A stretch of DNA of 64,000 nucleotides from a bacterium. Its GTDB lineage: Bacteria > UBA10199 > DSSB01. Positions 35,556-43,986 of the stretch are shown here, in pieces (position 1 is the stretch's first letter; each line of letters starts with the position of its first letter). A program made the position numbers and the translations under genes. The stretch lies in the NCBI GenBank assembly GCA_035281585.1, contig DATEDP010000098.1, forward strand, positions 30,251 to 94,250, in the 5' to 3' direction. A model generated the notes under the pieces. That model ran no database searches. It was not told where the DNA came from and was given only the letters and a program-made list of their open reading frames with translations.

Positions 35556-38209
35556 GGCCCCTGCCGCCCGGCCTTGAGAGTCGATTGGTTGGCGCTCAAT
35601 CCCTGCCACCAATGGCCGTAAACCCGCTCGTAGAAATCGTGGAACCTCATAGCCGGGCCCAACGAAGTGTCGTGGGTCCAGATCGAGTATTGGTAGATGT
35701 CGCCGTGCTCCGCTTTCCAAAGATGCTCGCTGAAGTGGCCGCTCATCTCCTGATAGAGGTGGACGTCCTTGGTCCGGATCTGCTTCGGCTGAATGTCGCG
35801 ATGGTGCCGGTATTCATGAACCACGCCGGCCATCAGCGCGAAGAAGGCCTCGCGGGCGGCTTCCTTGCTGTAGACGCTGAGCTCGGGCTGGCGGAACAGC
35901 ATCAGCCCCTTGGTTCGGCTTCCGCTCGGAGGGTAGTAGTAAGCCGTTTCGATCTCGTTCGGTGGCGTGGCGGACAATTCATTGGCGCGGTGTCGGAAAG
36001 CCTTGGCCGGAAGGATCTCGATCGAAAAATCGCGGTTGACGAGCGCTTGGGCGATTTCCAAGCTCATGGAGTCGCCCAAGGCCTTGAAGGCTTCGGCTAA
36101 AACCTCGGGCCGGAAATGACCGTCTTGGACGCCGCCCGGGAAGAGCCGGTCCAATATCCCGTTGCGCCGGGCTTTCCGCGCGGCGGCCAGGACGGGATCG
36201 GTGAGCGAAGCCCGGCGCGAATTCATCTCGGACAACAAGGCCAGCGGAGCGCGAGCGCCAAGATAGGCATTGGCTTGGGATGGGGCCGGAGATTCCGAAA
36301 CTTGCCAGGCTTGGAGCCGGCCGTGGATTTGGCTGGCCGGATCGGCCAAATCCTCGAGCTTGAACTCAGTCAGGGGGTCGAGGCCCTTTTCCAACAAGGT
36401 CTGCAGACGGGTGAAGCGGGCCAATCCCATCGGGCTCTCGCCGGCCAGTCGAATCACCCGGTCGAGCTGGGCGGCCCGATGGGGGAGACCCTGATGGTAT
36501 TCCAACATTCCGAGCAGGTTGAAATCGCTGATCGAGAGGAAGTGGCTGCGAGTTGAGGCCGTAGTGCCGGCCCATTTCGCCAAGACCGTCTTGGCTTCGG
36601 GCGAGACCGCCAAGTTGCGGATCCGCCCGTAAAGATTCTCGCGGCCGACCCAGAAGCTCGGCATCGGCGGAGGGCCTTTGGGCAGCTCCAATCCGGGATG
36701 GAGCCCGCCCAAGCTGGCCTCGAGTTCGACGACCTTGCCGCCGTCGCCCAAAAATTGCAGCAGGACGTCCATCGTGGGAATGTCGGTATGACGGAGGCTG
36801 CGCTCGAAGACTTGCTTGGTCAGCCAATGAGAGTAGGAGCTGGAATTGGAGCCCATGTCGGCGAATTTGAGCGCCTCGCTCAAAGTGGGAATGGCCGAGT
36901 CCAAAATCGCGGTCTGCCGCCCCACCGAAGCTCGCGAGAGCATCCACAGGAAATCATGCTTCAAGCGACCGTTGTTCAGCTCGGGATATTGGCGGTTGAT
37001 GAGATTCGAGATGTGCTCGCTGGTGACTTCCGGCAGGCGTTGAAGAAAGTCGCGAACTTCGTAGGCTTCCTGAATGTAATTTCTCTCGGGTGCAAAGGCG
37101 GCGGTTTCCAGGGCTTGCGATCTGAAAGGCCGCTGAATTTCCGGCTGCCAAGCCAGGCTTTCGCCGGCCTTGGCCGCCATCGCGATGGCCGGCGCGGGAT
37201 TCAAAAAGCTGGAGAGTGGCGAGCCGTTGCGGGGGCCGGGCAGGTTTCCAATGCGGAACTCGATCTCGGTCGCGGCGCGATTCAAACGCTCGGCGCCGAG
37301 GCCTTGAGCCAAGCGCCCGCCGACGTAGAGATGAGCCAAGGTCGCAGCACCGTCGATCAAGGTATTGGCCGGCCCTTGGGCGGCGCGGAGACCGAGGCTG
37401 GTTTCGATTTGATGGCTGAGTAAAATGCCGCTGTAGAGTCCCAGGGGTTGGCTCAGACCCGCCGCGAGGCTCAGCCCCCGCTGGAAGGCGAGGCTTTCGG
37501 TCCGGGCGGCCCCGCCGGCCAGGCTTCGGGCGCTTTGCACGCCGAGCGCTCCGCCGGCCTTGATTGATCCGAGCAGGATGGTGCCAGCCAGCCATTCGCG
37601 CTTGAGAGCCGGGAGGCTCCAATCCTGAGCTTGGCCCAGACCCGAAGCCACGCTCTTGGCGGTCAAGGTGAAAGCCGCCGATTCGGTGAGCAGGCCGACG
37701 CCGTTGGCAGTGGCCTTGGAAATCATCCGATCGATCGGAGAATGGCGCAGGACATTGAGGCTCAGGGCCCGGCTGATCTTGAACAGGCTGCCGGCGACGC
37801 CCATCGCGAGGATCGGAGCCGGATTCAGGGCTTCTTTGGAGAAGCGCGAAACCAAGACCTCGGCTTGGGCGCCGAAAGTCCCATTTCCTTCCAGGGCCGC
37901 CGCCCGATTTTGAGCCCGCTTCCGCAGCTCGGCCGGCGCTTGCTCGAGCTGGGCCACACGTTGATAAAGCAAGCCGGCGAGCTCCGGCCGCTCGGTCTCG
38001 CGCCGGGCGGCGAAGGACATCATCGCGGAACTGAAAAGTTCGGGATCCCGTTCGCTTCGCAGCGAGTCGAGCTCGGATTTTTGGGGGGAGGGAAGGGCGG
38101 CAAAGGCGTCTGAGGAAAGATTCTGCCAAAAGGCGGACTGCCACGGCGGAATCGCCGTGGGTGCGGACGCAACCCGACGCTTAATTGGTGAATCGCCGTG
38201 GAGATCCAA
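35552..38209 (-). CDS. DPEL-module paralog 4 with a C-terminal zinc-metallopeptidase-like domain
   Basis: This 885-residue protein starts at TTG 38209 with GGAGAGGGG upstream; no better in-frame start is seen. SERDPEL lies at 52-58, followed by NPAPILAMGVAG and the hydrophobic DPEL-module helices to ~330. A middle region (~380-610; NYIQEAYEVRDFLQRLPEVT, then SPMGLARFTRLQTLL) is shared with paralog 5. The last ~280 residues are unique and contain HEYRH (H798, E799, H802) in VVHEYRHHRD, followed about 25 residues later by EMSGHFSEHLWKAEHGD, which could supply the third ligand. This fits a gluzincin-type zinc peptidase. It is convergent with the giant gene, the two stops overlapping by 3 bp. Activity and target are inferred. 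Confidence 0.85.
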   Translation of the reverse strand: MDLHGDSPIKRRVASAPTAIPPWQSAFWQNLSSDAFAALPSPQKSELDSLRSERDPELFSSAMMSFAARRETERPELAGLLYQRVAQLEQAPAELRKRAQNRAAALEGNGTFGAQAEVLVSRFSKEALNPAPILAMGVAGSLFKISRALSLNVLRHSPIDRMISKATANGVGLLTESAAFTLTAKSVASGLGQAQDWSLPALKREWLAGTILLGSIKAGGALGVQSARSLAGGAARTESLAFQRGLSLAAGLSQPLGLYSGILLSHQIETSLGLRAAQGPANTLIDGAATLAHLYVGGRLAQGLGAERLNRAATEIEFRIGNLPGPRNGSPLSSFLNPAPAIAMAAKAGESLAWQPEIQRPFRSQALETAAFAPERNYIQEAYEVRDFLQRLPEVTSEHISNLINRQYPELNNGRLKHDFLWMLSRASVGRQTAILDSAIPTLSEALKFADMGSNSSSYSHWLTKQVFERSLRHTDIPTMDVLLQFLGDGGKVVELEASLGGLHPGLELPKGPPPMPSFWVGRENLYGRIRNLAVSPEAKTVLAKWAGTTASTRSHFLSISDFNLLGMLEYHQGLPHRAAQLDRVIRLAGESPMGLARFTRLQTLLEKGLDPLTEFKLEDLADPASQIHGRLQAWQVSESPAPSQANAYLGARAPLALLSEMNSRRASLTDPVLAAARKARRNGILDRLFPGGVQDGHFRPEVLAEAFKALGDSMSLEIAQALVNRDFSIEILPAKAFRHRANELSATPPNEIETAYYYPPSGSRTKGLMLFRQPELSVYSKEAAREAFFALMAGVVHEYRHHRDIQPKQIRTKDVHLYQEMSGHFSEHLWKAEHGDIYQYSIWTHDTSLGPAMRFHDFYERVYGHWWQGLSANQSTLKAGRQGP

Positions 38210-38230
38210 GATGCGGTGCCCCTCTCCAAT

Positions 38231-38244
38231 GTTGAAAGCTCAAC
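38231..38244. promoter_or_regulatory. GTTGA-N4-TCAAC dyad upstream of paralog 4
   Basis: GTTGAAAGCTCAAC is a perfect inverted repeat just upstream of the paralog 4 start on the minus strand. The same intergenic stretch has a 10-base direct repeat TACAGGAAAA at 38250-38259 and 38308-38317. A regulator site is possible; evidence is symmetry and position only. Confidence 0.3.
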
Positions 38245-38363
38245 AGAACTACAGGAAAATCAGGGATTTTTCGACCATATTCTTCGGAAGTTGTGGATAA
38301 ATTTCGTACAGGAAAAAGGACCGGGTTTTTTGGCAAATATCCCGTAAATGATTGTCATCATTA

Positions 38364-40187
38364 CTATTTATTTTCCAAAAGCTCTTTCAGCCGAACCGGG
38401 GACGGATCGCCGCGGTTGGCTCGAAGCAGGGCATCCAAACGGGCCAGGCGGGCGACCCCGAGAGGGCTTTGGCCGGCCGTCTCGAGCGCGGCATTGATGT
38501 CCGTGACGCGGCTGGCCCGAGGACCTTGCCCCAACTCGTAGAGCTCGTCGAGGAAGCGATCGATCTGAACCCGCATGTTGCCGAGGTAATTCTCGTCTTG
38601 GGTCCGCTTCCAATCGAAAACGACCCAACGGGATTGGTCGCTCAGGGGCAGGAGCGAAGAGTTTCGTTCAAACTCGCGCCAATCGTGCAAACGCTTTGCC
38701 GCCGTCATTTGAGAATTCAGGGACTGGGTGGTGGGTGTGGAAGGCTCCCGCGAGGCGCGGAGATCCAATTCCGGAAAATGCTCGGCCAGGCGTTGCTCCA
38801 TGACGGTGGCGCTCTCGTCCTGGGCCAGGGTGCGGAGTATTTCGCCGAGAGCTCGGGGGCTGCGACTCTCGAAATAGACGCGTTCGTAGATGCGAAGGGC
38901 CAGCCATTTTCGGTAGGAGTGCCCCGTTTCTCCGGCATTGGAGCAAAGAATGTCGGCCAATCGGTTCAGGCCCGGGATCATCACGCCGGGATGATGGATG
39001 TCGGAGCTAAGCAGTAGTCCGGTCAGCTTGTTGCCGTCGTGGCGCGATTCGTAGTGACTGAGGATGCGGTGATAGGCTTCCTGAAAGCTCCGATTGGTCC
39101 CAAAGGTTTGCATGAACTCGGCCTGAGGATCGGAGGAGACCAGGCGAAGCTGAGGCCGGCTGCGCGGGGCACCGGAGTCGTCGTCGCCCGACATCATCGC
39201 GTAATTGCTTGGAAGCCGAGTTTTGTAGCCCGTCACCCCGACTCCCGCAGGGGCTCCATTAAAAATCCCGATAGCGAGTCCCTCGCCGCTGCCCGGGATG
39301 GCAGGCCTCGGGCGACGCACCCGGATTTCCGCCTCTCCAAGAAGTCGCATCCCTCTTTCGCCCAAGGCCAGCCGGCCAAGACCGGCGCCGGCCTGAATTT
39401 GCAAGGCCATCGCCAAGCCGTCGATCCAGGCCGTCGAAGCGCTCGCCTCGGGCCGCAATCCCAGGCGCCGCTCGGCCGTTTGGGCCAGCATCACGCCGCC
39501 GTAGGTCGCCGGGAAAGCCAGCGCCGGCGCAGTGAAGCGCAGCGGCCAAGCGCCGATCTTCAATCCACCCATCAACAGCAGCGAGGACAAAAATTCCGGA
39601 CCGAAACCGCGCCAAGCTCCGCCATGGGAGTGCGGCGAAATTTTTTCGAGCAGCGGAAGAGCCGAGGTGAAAAGCGCCGCTTCGCCAACGGTGGCCAAAG
39701 GCAGGGCCAGATTGGCGGCGGGGCCGCGCCAGCGGGCGAGCAGGGCCAGTCGTGAAATTTGAAAGCAGGTGCCGGCGCCGGCCATCGCCAGCATCGGCCA
39801 AGGCCGTTGGGCCTCACGGGCCAAGCGGCCGAGCAGAGACTCGGCGATAACGCCAAAGTTTCCTTCGCCCCGGAGGCCGGCCCACCGATTTTTGGCCTTG
39901 GCTTGAAGGTCGGAGGCGAGCTGCGAGGATTGGGCGAGAGCGGCCAGCAGAAAGCCGGCTTTCTCGGGTTGATCCGAGGATTCCAGCCGGCCGGCGATTC
40001 GCAAAGCCGCAGCGGCGATCAGGTCGAGGTCGGATTCGGCGGAAAGAGAGTCCCACTCCCGGCGTAGGCCGGGGCTTAGGCGATGCTCGAAATTCCGGCG
40101 CGCTTCCGGCTCGGGCCAAAAGGCCAGCCGGCCGTCGGATGCGATCTTCATGGGCCCCTCGTTGATGGTGGCGGAAATTAGCGCCAT
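38364..40187 (-). CDS. DPEL-module paralog 5, shortened and lacking an effector-like C-terminus
   Basis: The protein is about 607 residues from ATG 40187 (MALISATINEG); ATG 40151 (MKIASDGRLAF) is an equally possible start. The frame stays open upstream to 40634 but that part crosses a palindromic repeat and the divergent paralog 6, so it is not counted. The DPEL motif is degenerate (SDLDL at 52-56), and RPWPMLAMAGAG and the hydrophobic helices follow. The rest (FQEAYHRILSHYESR, HSYRKWLALRIYERVYF, SPLGVARLARLDALL) matches the middle region of paralog 4, then stops at KELLENK where paralog 4 continues into its peptidase-like domain. It looks like a tandem duplicate that lost, or never had, the C-terminal domain. 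Confidence 0.78.
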   Translation of the reverse strand: MALISATINEGPMKIASDGRLAFWPEPEARRNFEHRLSPGLRREWDSLSAESDLDLIAAAALRIAGRLESSDQPEKAGFLLAALAQSSQLASDLQAKAKNRWAGLRGEGNFGVIAESLLGRLAREAQRPWPMLAMAGAGTCFQISRLALLARWRGPAANLALPLATVGEAALFTSALPLLEKISPHSHGGAWRGFGPEFLSSLLLMGGLKIGAWPLRFTAPALAFPATYGGVMLAQTAERRLGLRPEASASTAWIDGLAMALQIQAGAGLGRLALGERGMRLLGEAEIRVRRPRPAIPGSGEGLAIGIFNGAPAGVGVTGYKTRLPSNYAMMSGDDDSGAPRSRPQLRLVSSDPQAEFMQTFGTNRSFQEAYHRILSHYESRHDGNKLTGLLLSSDIHHPGVMIPGLNRLADILCSNAGETGHSYRKWLALRIYERVYFESRSPRALGEILRTLAQDESATVMEQRLAEHFPELDLRASREPSTPTTQSLNSQMTAAKRLHDWREFERNSSLLPLSDQSRWVVFDWKRTQDENYLGNMRVQIDRFLDELYELGQGPRASRVTDINAALETAGQSPLGVARLARLDALLRANRGDPSPVRLKELLENK

Positions 40188-40221
40188 TTTTTCGGGGAAA
40201 CCATAGGAAAGTTTCCAATTC

Positions 40222-40280
40222 GCCCTCTCCCCTTGCGGGAGAGGGTGGCCCGAAGGGGCGGGTGAGGGGTGGCGCCAAGG
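40222..40280. repeat. CCCTCTCCC/GGGAGAGGG palindromic repeat between divergent paralogs
   Basis: CCCTCTCCC (40223-40231) pairs with GGGAGAGGG (40237-40245) around CTTGC; TGGCCCGAAGGGGCGGGTGA and GGGGTGGCGCC follow. This resembles a REP-like element common in many GC-rich bacterial genomes. It lies in the space between the divergent starts of paralogs 5 and 6, so it may interrupt or shape their promoter region. Confidence 0.65.
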
Positions 40281-40346
40281 GGAGATGAGTGGGACAACCT
40301 TTCGCGCCCCCCGACGATAAAAAATCCAGCATTTTTGAGTGATTTT

Positions 40347-42767
40347 ATGTCGATTACCCCGCTCCGGGTAGGGAGCCGCGGGGAAAGCGATCGCCGCGAT
40401 GCGTCGTCTTCCGAGCGGGTCTTGTCCCGGCTCATCAGCACTTTCGAGGCCTCGTCCGACCCTTCTTCTCTGCGGGAGCTGCGTGCGCTTGCCCGCGAGC
40501 GCGACCCGGAGCTGCTCGGCGAAGGCTTGCTTTCCTTGGCCGGCCGAATGGAAAGCCGGAACGAGGACGCCAAAGCCCAACTCATTTACGAAGCAATACT
40601 CGAGCTGTTCCCCCCTTTTGAAAAAGGCACGCAAGGTCCGGCTTTGCCGGACCGCGCAGCAAATTCGCAGAATTTGCGAAGTCTAACACCAGAGGGGATT
40701 TCCCGGCGGGCCCAAGAGCGCCTGGCGCTGCATCAAGGCAGCGGTTCCTTCGGCGCCCGCTTCGAAATGCATGCCCGACATTTTTTCCACCAAGCTTCCG
40801 ATCCGGCCATGATCGCCGGCATGGGCGCGGCCGGTCTGGTTTCGAATGGATTGAGGCTCGGCGTTCTCAGCCGCTTGGCGGCGCGGCCGGCTTCATGGAT
40901 GACCCGCGGTTTCGGGGCCCGCTTTGGTGCCGGCGCGGCTTCTCTCGCTTTCGAGGCCCCGGCTTTCACCGCCGCGGTTCATGGCGCCAACGCGGTCTTG
41001 GGCCGCCCGCAAGACATGAGCCAGGGCGGTCTCGGTCATGAGCTGGCTTCGGGTTATCTCTTGCTCGGCGCCTTGCGCTTGAGCGGCGGAGCCCACCGGG
41101 CTTTTGCCCAGCGCTTTGCCGCCGGCGGTTCTCTTTCGCCGGCTCAGAGCTTCGGCATGGGCTTGCTCGAGCAGGGTGGAACCTTCGGCGCGATTTTGGC
41201 TTCGCAGCGGGCCGAGCAGGCCCTGGGCTTGCGTCCGGCGTCTTCGGGCGACGCGATGGCGGTCGATGCCTTGGCCACTTTGCTGCAGTTCCGCGTCGGC
41301 TCGCGATTCGCCGATGCGGCCTTTGGCCCGCGGTATCAGGGTCTGATGCGGGAGATGCGGGCGCGAAGCGATGCGGTAGGGGCGGGCCTTGCGCCCGCCC
41401 GGGCCACGAGCGGGGATTCGGCAGCCTGGGCACCCGCAAGGGGTGCCGCTACCCCCGCTTTCGCCGGTCCCCAACTGCCGAACGTTCTGATGATGAGCTC
41501 GAGCCGGCCGCCGCCCAAAGGCGCGGCGACCTTGATTCCGGAGCCCTTGTCGAACGAACCCTCGCGAGTGGCGCTTCGGCCGCCGATCCCGAGCGTTTCC
41601 GAAGTCCAAACCATTCCCACGGCCGCCGAGGCCTTGCGACAATTGCGCGAGGCGGCGCCGAAAGCCCAAGCCCGGCGCTTGAAGGAGATCTATCAAGCCG
41701 GCCAATTGGCCGCGCTGGGCTTGGAGGTCGAGCAGCTTGCCCGAAGTTCGGCCAACGCCGCCGAGTTCGCCGCCGCCCGGCGGCGGCTTCAAGACCTGGA
41801 AGCCGAGTTCGATCTTTATTACCAGGCCGAGCTCGGAAAAACTCCGGTGGAGCAGCGCTGGCGCCGCTTCCAAGAGTGGCAGAACCAGCTCTATCCGAGC
41901 GATCCGGCCGGCTTGGCCCGGGTCCATCGGATCGCCCGGGCGATGGGCTTGCCCGACCTTTTCACTTTCAAGGCCGAGGCCATCAAGCTCAAGGCCCGAG
42001 TTCAAAACAACCAGGAGGCGGCCGACTATTTCCACGACCTCTCGCTGGTGCGGAATTTCTTGCGAGAGCGGGGCCTGAACCGGGCGGTCGAGAGCAATCC
42101 CGACGGTCAGCTCCTCTCGAACCTCCTGTTGCGCGGCGACGGCAATTGCGTCACCTTGTCGATGCTCTTCGCGCATTTCGCCGGGCGAATCGGGCGGCAC
42201 TTGGAGATCGGGCTTTTGCCGCGCCACACTTTCCTGGTCGCCAAGCATGGCGGCGCCATCGACAGCATTCTGGATTTCGGCACGGTTCTTTCGAAGCCCT
42301 ATTTGGCGCGAGCCATCGGGCCCGAGATGAAGGCCCTTCCGGCCCAGCACCTTTTGACCCTGCACCTTTTAAACTTGGGCAAGCGCGGCGTGAACGAAGG
42401 CGATTTCGGGCCGGCCGAGTCGACCCTCTCCTTGGCCCGGGGCCTGCTGCCGGAAAATCCGCGGCCCTACCTGCAACTGGGCAGCCTCCACCAGCGGCGC
42501 GGCGAGGTCGAGCTCGCTTTCCAAAACTACGCTCGGGTGCACGCCCTCCATCCCACCGACATGCATTTCTACAACAATTTGCGGTTTCGGGCTTGGGAGC
42601 GTCTCGCGGTGGGTCAATATCGTGAAGCCGAGGAAGCGCTCAAGCAAATGAACGAGCTGCGGGCCGACGACGTCGACGTCTTGCGCGGCCTGAAGCTGAT
42701 CTACGAGCGGACCAACCGGCGCCGAGAAGCCGCCGAAATGCAAGACTTCATCGAAGCGATGGAGTAA
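40347..42767 (+). CDS. DPEL-module paralog 6 with transglutaminase-like and TPR C-terminus
   Basis: This 806-residue protein starts at ATG 40347 (MSITPLRVGS) with GAGTGA just upstream. RERDPEL is at 50-56, and DPAMIAGMGAAG and the hydrophobic DPEL helices follow. Two palindromic repeats are inserted in frame: one (40610-40695) splits the N-module between its TPR-like pair and the Gly-rich helices, the other (41375-41457) lies in the linker. The C-terminal region has GDGNCVTLS (C601) and LPRHTFLVA (H627) followed by DSILDFG, the Cys-His-Asp order of transglutaminase-like or SirB1-type proteins. TPR-like helices follow (~665-806; NPRPYLQLGSLHQRRGEVEL). Cysteine-peptidase or transferase activity is inferred. 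prmA follows after 10 bp. Confidence 0.87.
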   Translation: MSITPLRVGSRGESDRRDASSSERVLSRLISTFEASSDPSSLRELRALARERDPELLGEGLLSLAGRMESRNEDAKAQLIYEAILELFPPFEKGTQGPALPDRAANSQNLRSLTPEGISRRAQERLALHQGSGSFGARFEMHARHFFHQASDPAMIAGMGAAGLVSNGLRLGVLSRLAARPASWMTRGFGARFGAGAASLAFEAPAFTAAVHGANAVLGRPQDMSQGGLGHELASGYLLLGALRLSGGAHRAFAQRFAAGGSLSPAQSFGMGLLEQGGTFGAILASQRAEQALGLRPASSGDAMAVDALATLLQFRVGSRFADAAFGPRYQGLMREMRARSDAVGAGLAPARATSGDSAAWAPARGAATPAFAGPQLPNVLMMSSSRPPPKGAATLIPEPLSNEPSRVALRPPIPSVSEVQTIPTAAEALRQLREAAPKAQARRLKEIYQAGQLAALGLEVEQLARSSANAAEFAAARRRLQDLEAEFDLYYQAELGKTPVEQRWRRFQEWQNQLYPSDPAGLARVHRIARAMGLPDLFTFKAEAIKLKARVQNNQEAADYFHDLSLVRNFLRERGLNRAVESNPDGQLLSNLLLRGDGNCVTLSMLFAHFAGRIGRHLEIGLLPRHTFLVAKHGGAIDSILDFGTVLSKPYLARAIGPEMKALPAQHLLTLHLLNLGKRGVNEGDFGPAESTLSLARGLLPENPRPYLQLGSLHQRRGEVELAFQNYARVHALHPTDMHFYNNLRFRAWERLAVGQYREAEEALKQMNELRADDVDVLRGLKLIYERTNRRREAAEMQDFIEAME
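40610..40695. repeat. Composite palindromic repeat inserted in frame in paralog 6
   Basis: It begins CCCCCCTTTTGAAAAAGG like the repeat after acs and ends GGGGATTTCCCGG like that element. Between them are two perfect hairpins: GGTCCGGC-TTT-GCCGGACC (40635-40653) and GCAAATTC-GCA-GAATTTGC (40659-40677). The frame stays open through it, adding about 30 residues (PPFEKG onward) that have no counterpart in the other five paralogs. Confidence 0.75.
41375..41457. repeat. GGTAGGGGCGGGC-type palindromic repeat inside paralog 6
   Basis: Starts GGTAGGGGCGGGCCTTGCGC and ends in the inverted form with GGCACCCGCAAGGGGTGCCG and CTACCCC. The copy at 46004-46083 is nearly identical at both ends. It is read in frame here, encoding a Gly/Ala/Pro-rich linker segment, in a frame that avoids the TAG that the other copy provides to the Nudix gene. 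Confidence 0.75.
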
Positions 42768-42777
42768 GAATGCCAGG

Positions 42778-43557
42778 GTGCTCGACTATCTCGTCCTAAC
42801 TCTTCGAATCCCAACCGCGCTCGTGGAAAATGCCAGCGCTTGGCTCTTCACCCGTTCCTGCCTGGGCTTGGAAACTCAATCGAGCGGCGATTACGCCCGC
42901 CTCCGGGCTTATTTTCCGACCGAGTCTTGGAATCGAAGTTCGGCCGCCGCGCTGGAGCTTGGATTTCCCGGCTCCACGATCGAGTCCGAAACCTTGATCC
43001 GGCTGCCGGCGGCCGAGGAAAGAGCGGCGGCGATTCGCCGCCTGACCTTGGCCGGCGAGAGCTTCTCCCTCTTATCCGGCCCGGCTTTCGGCAGCGGCGC
43101 CCATCCCACCACCCGGCTTTGCGCCGAGCTGATGCGAAGTCAGTGGCGGAAAGGGTGGCGGGTCCTCGACGTCGGCACCGGCACCGGCATCTTGGCCCTG
43201 CTCGCCCACCGGCTGGGTGCCCACCAAGTCGATGCCGTCGAAATTTCGCCGGAGGCCCGCGAGAACGCCCGGGCTAATTTCGAGCTGAACCAAGCCGGCG
43301 CCATCGACCTGAAAAGCGATTTGCGGGAAGTCGAAGGCCGCTACGATCTCATCCTGGCCAATTTGCTGACGCCGACGATCCTTCATTGGGGGGAGGAAAT
43401 GCTCCGGCGCCTGGAGCCCGACGGCGTTTGGATCGTTTCCGGCGTGACCCTGGACGAGAGGGCCGAGTTCATGGAGCGCTTCGCGGATAAAGTTCGCTTG
43501 GACGAAGAGCGAAGCAACGGCGAGTGGATGGGAATGAAGCTTGGGAAGCGGGGCTAA
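42778..43557 (+). CDS. prmA: Ribosomal protein L11 methyltransferase
   Basis: PrmA trimethylates ribosomal protein L11 using S-adenosylmethionine. The 259-residue protein has the family signature FGSGAHPTTRLC, the SAM-binding motif VLDVGTGTGILALLAHRLGA and the catalytic-loop motif ILANLL. The N-terminal L11-recognition domain is shorter and more divergent than usual. It starts at GTG 42778, 10 bp after paralog 6; a nearby ATG at 42770 is out of frame. Its TAA stop lies in a palindromic repeat that also ends the convergent osmC-like gene. Confidence 0.92.
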   Translation: MLDYLVLTLRIPTALVENASAWLFTRSCLGLETQSSGDYARLRAYFPTESWNRSSAAALELGFPGSTIESETLIRLPAAEERAAAIRRLTLAGESFSLLSGPAFGSGAHPTTRLCAELMRSQWRKGWRVLDVGTGTGILALLAHRLGAHQVDAVEISPEARENARANFELNQAGAIDLKSDLREVEGRYDLILANLLTPTILHWGEEMLRRLEPDGVWIVSGVTLDERAEFMERFADKVRLDEERSNGEWMGMKLGKRG

Positions 43558-43570
43558 AGCCCCTGGCTAC
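43548..43570. repeat. Palindromic repeat holding two convergent stop codons
   Basis: GCGGGGCTAAAGCCCC then TGGCTAC. The prmA stop TAA (43555-43557, plus strand) and the osmC-like stop TAG (43567-43569 read on the minus strand) are both within this 23 bp element. The hairpin GGGGCT/AGCCCC could serve as a shared transcript end. Confidence 0.75.
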
Positions 43571-43977
43571 GGGCCCCAGCGAAAGCGGGTCGTGACCTTG
43601 ATGTCGGGATGGATCGACTGGGCCACCGGGCAGGTGTGGGCGGCCTTTTCCAGGGCCTCGATTTGCTCCGGCGAGGGCCGGACCGGCGCCGCGATATCGA
43701 CGTTGAGAGCGGCGACGCGGCGCGGCCCTTCGGTCGACATGACCTTCTCGACCTGAATTTCCATCCCTTCGAGCGGAATCTTCTCGCGGCGGGCGACGAT
43801 GCCCATGATCGTGGCCATGCAGCTGCCGAGGCCGGTGGCCAAGAGGTCGGTCGGCGAGAAGCTCTCGCCTCGGCCCTGATTGTCGACCGGCGCGTCGGTG
43901 CTGAGCTTGGTTCCGGAAGGCTCATGGCGGGCGTTCACCCGGAGCTCGCCTTCATATTTCAGCGCGATCTTCACCAT
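43567..43977 (-). CDS. OsmC/Ohr-family peroxiredoxin-like protein
   Basis: This 136-residue cytosolic protein has the two conserved redox cysteines of the family: C53 in FSPTDLLATGLGSCMATIMG and C116 in HTCPVAQSIHPD. Family members reduce organic hydroperoxides. The short N-terminus and PVDNQGRGESFSPTDL place it in the general OsmC-like group; whether it is Ohr or OsmC sensu stricto cannot be told. It is followed 9 bp upstream on the same strand by apaG. Its stop codon is part of a palindromic repeat. Confidence 0.93.
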   Translation of the reverse strand: MVKIALKYEGELRVNARHEPSGTKLSTDAPVDNQGRGESFSPTDLLATGLGSCMATIMGIVARREKIPLEGMEIQVEKVMSTEGPRRVAALNVDIAAPVRPSPEQIEALEKAAHTCPVAQSIHPDIKVTTRFRWGP

Positions 43978-43986
43978 AGGAACATC

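Noticed and set aside
40188..40634. N-terminal extension of paralog 5
   Set aside because: It would cross a palindromic repeat and overlap the divergent paralog 6 start by nearly 300 bp, and the translation lacks family similarity.
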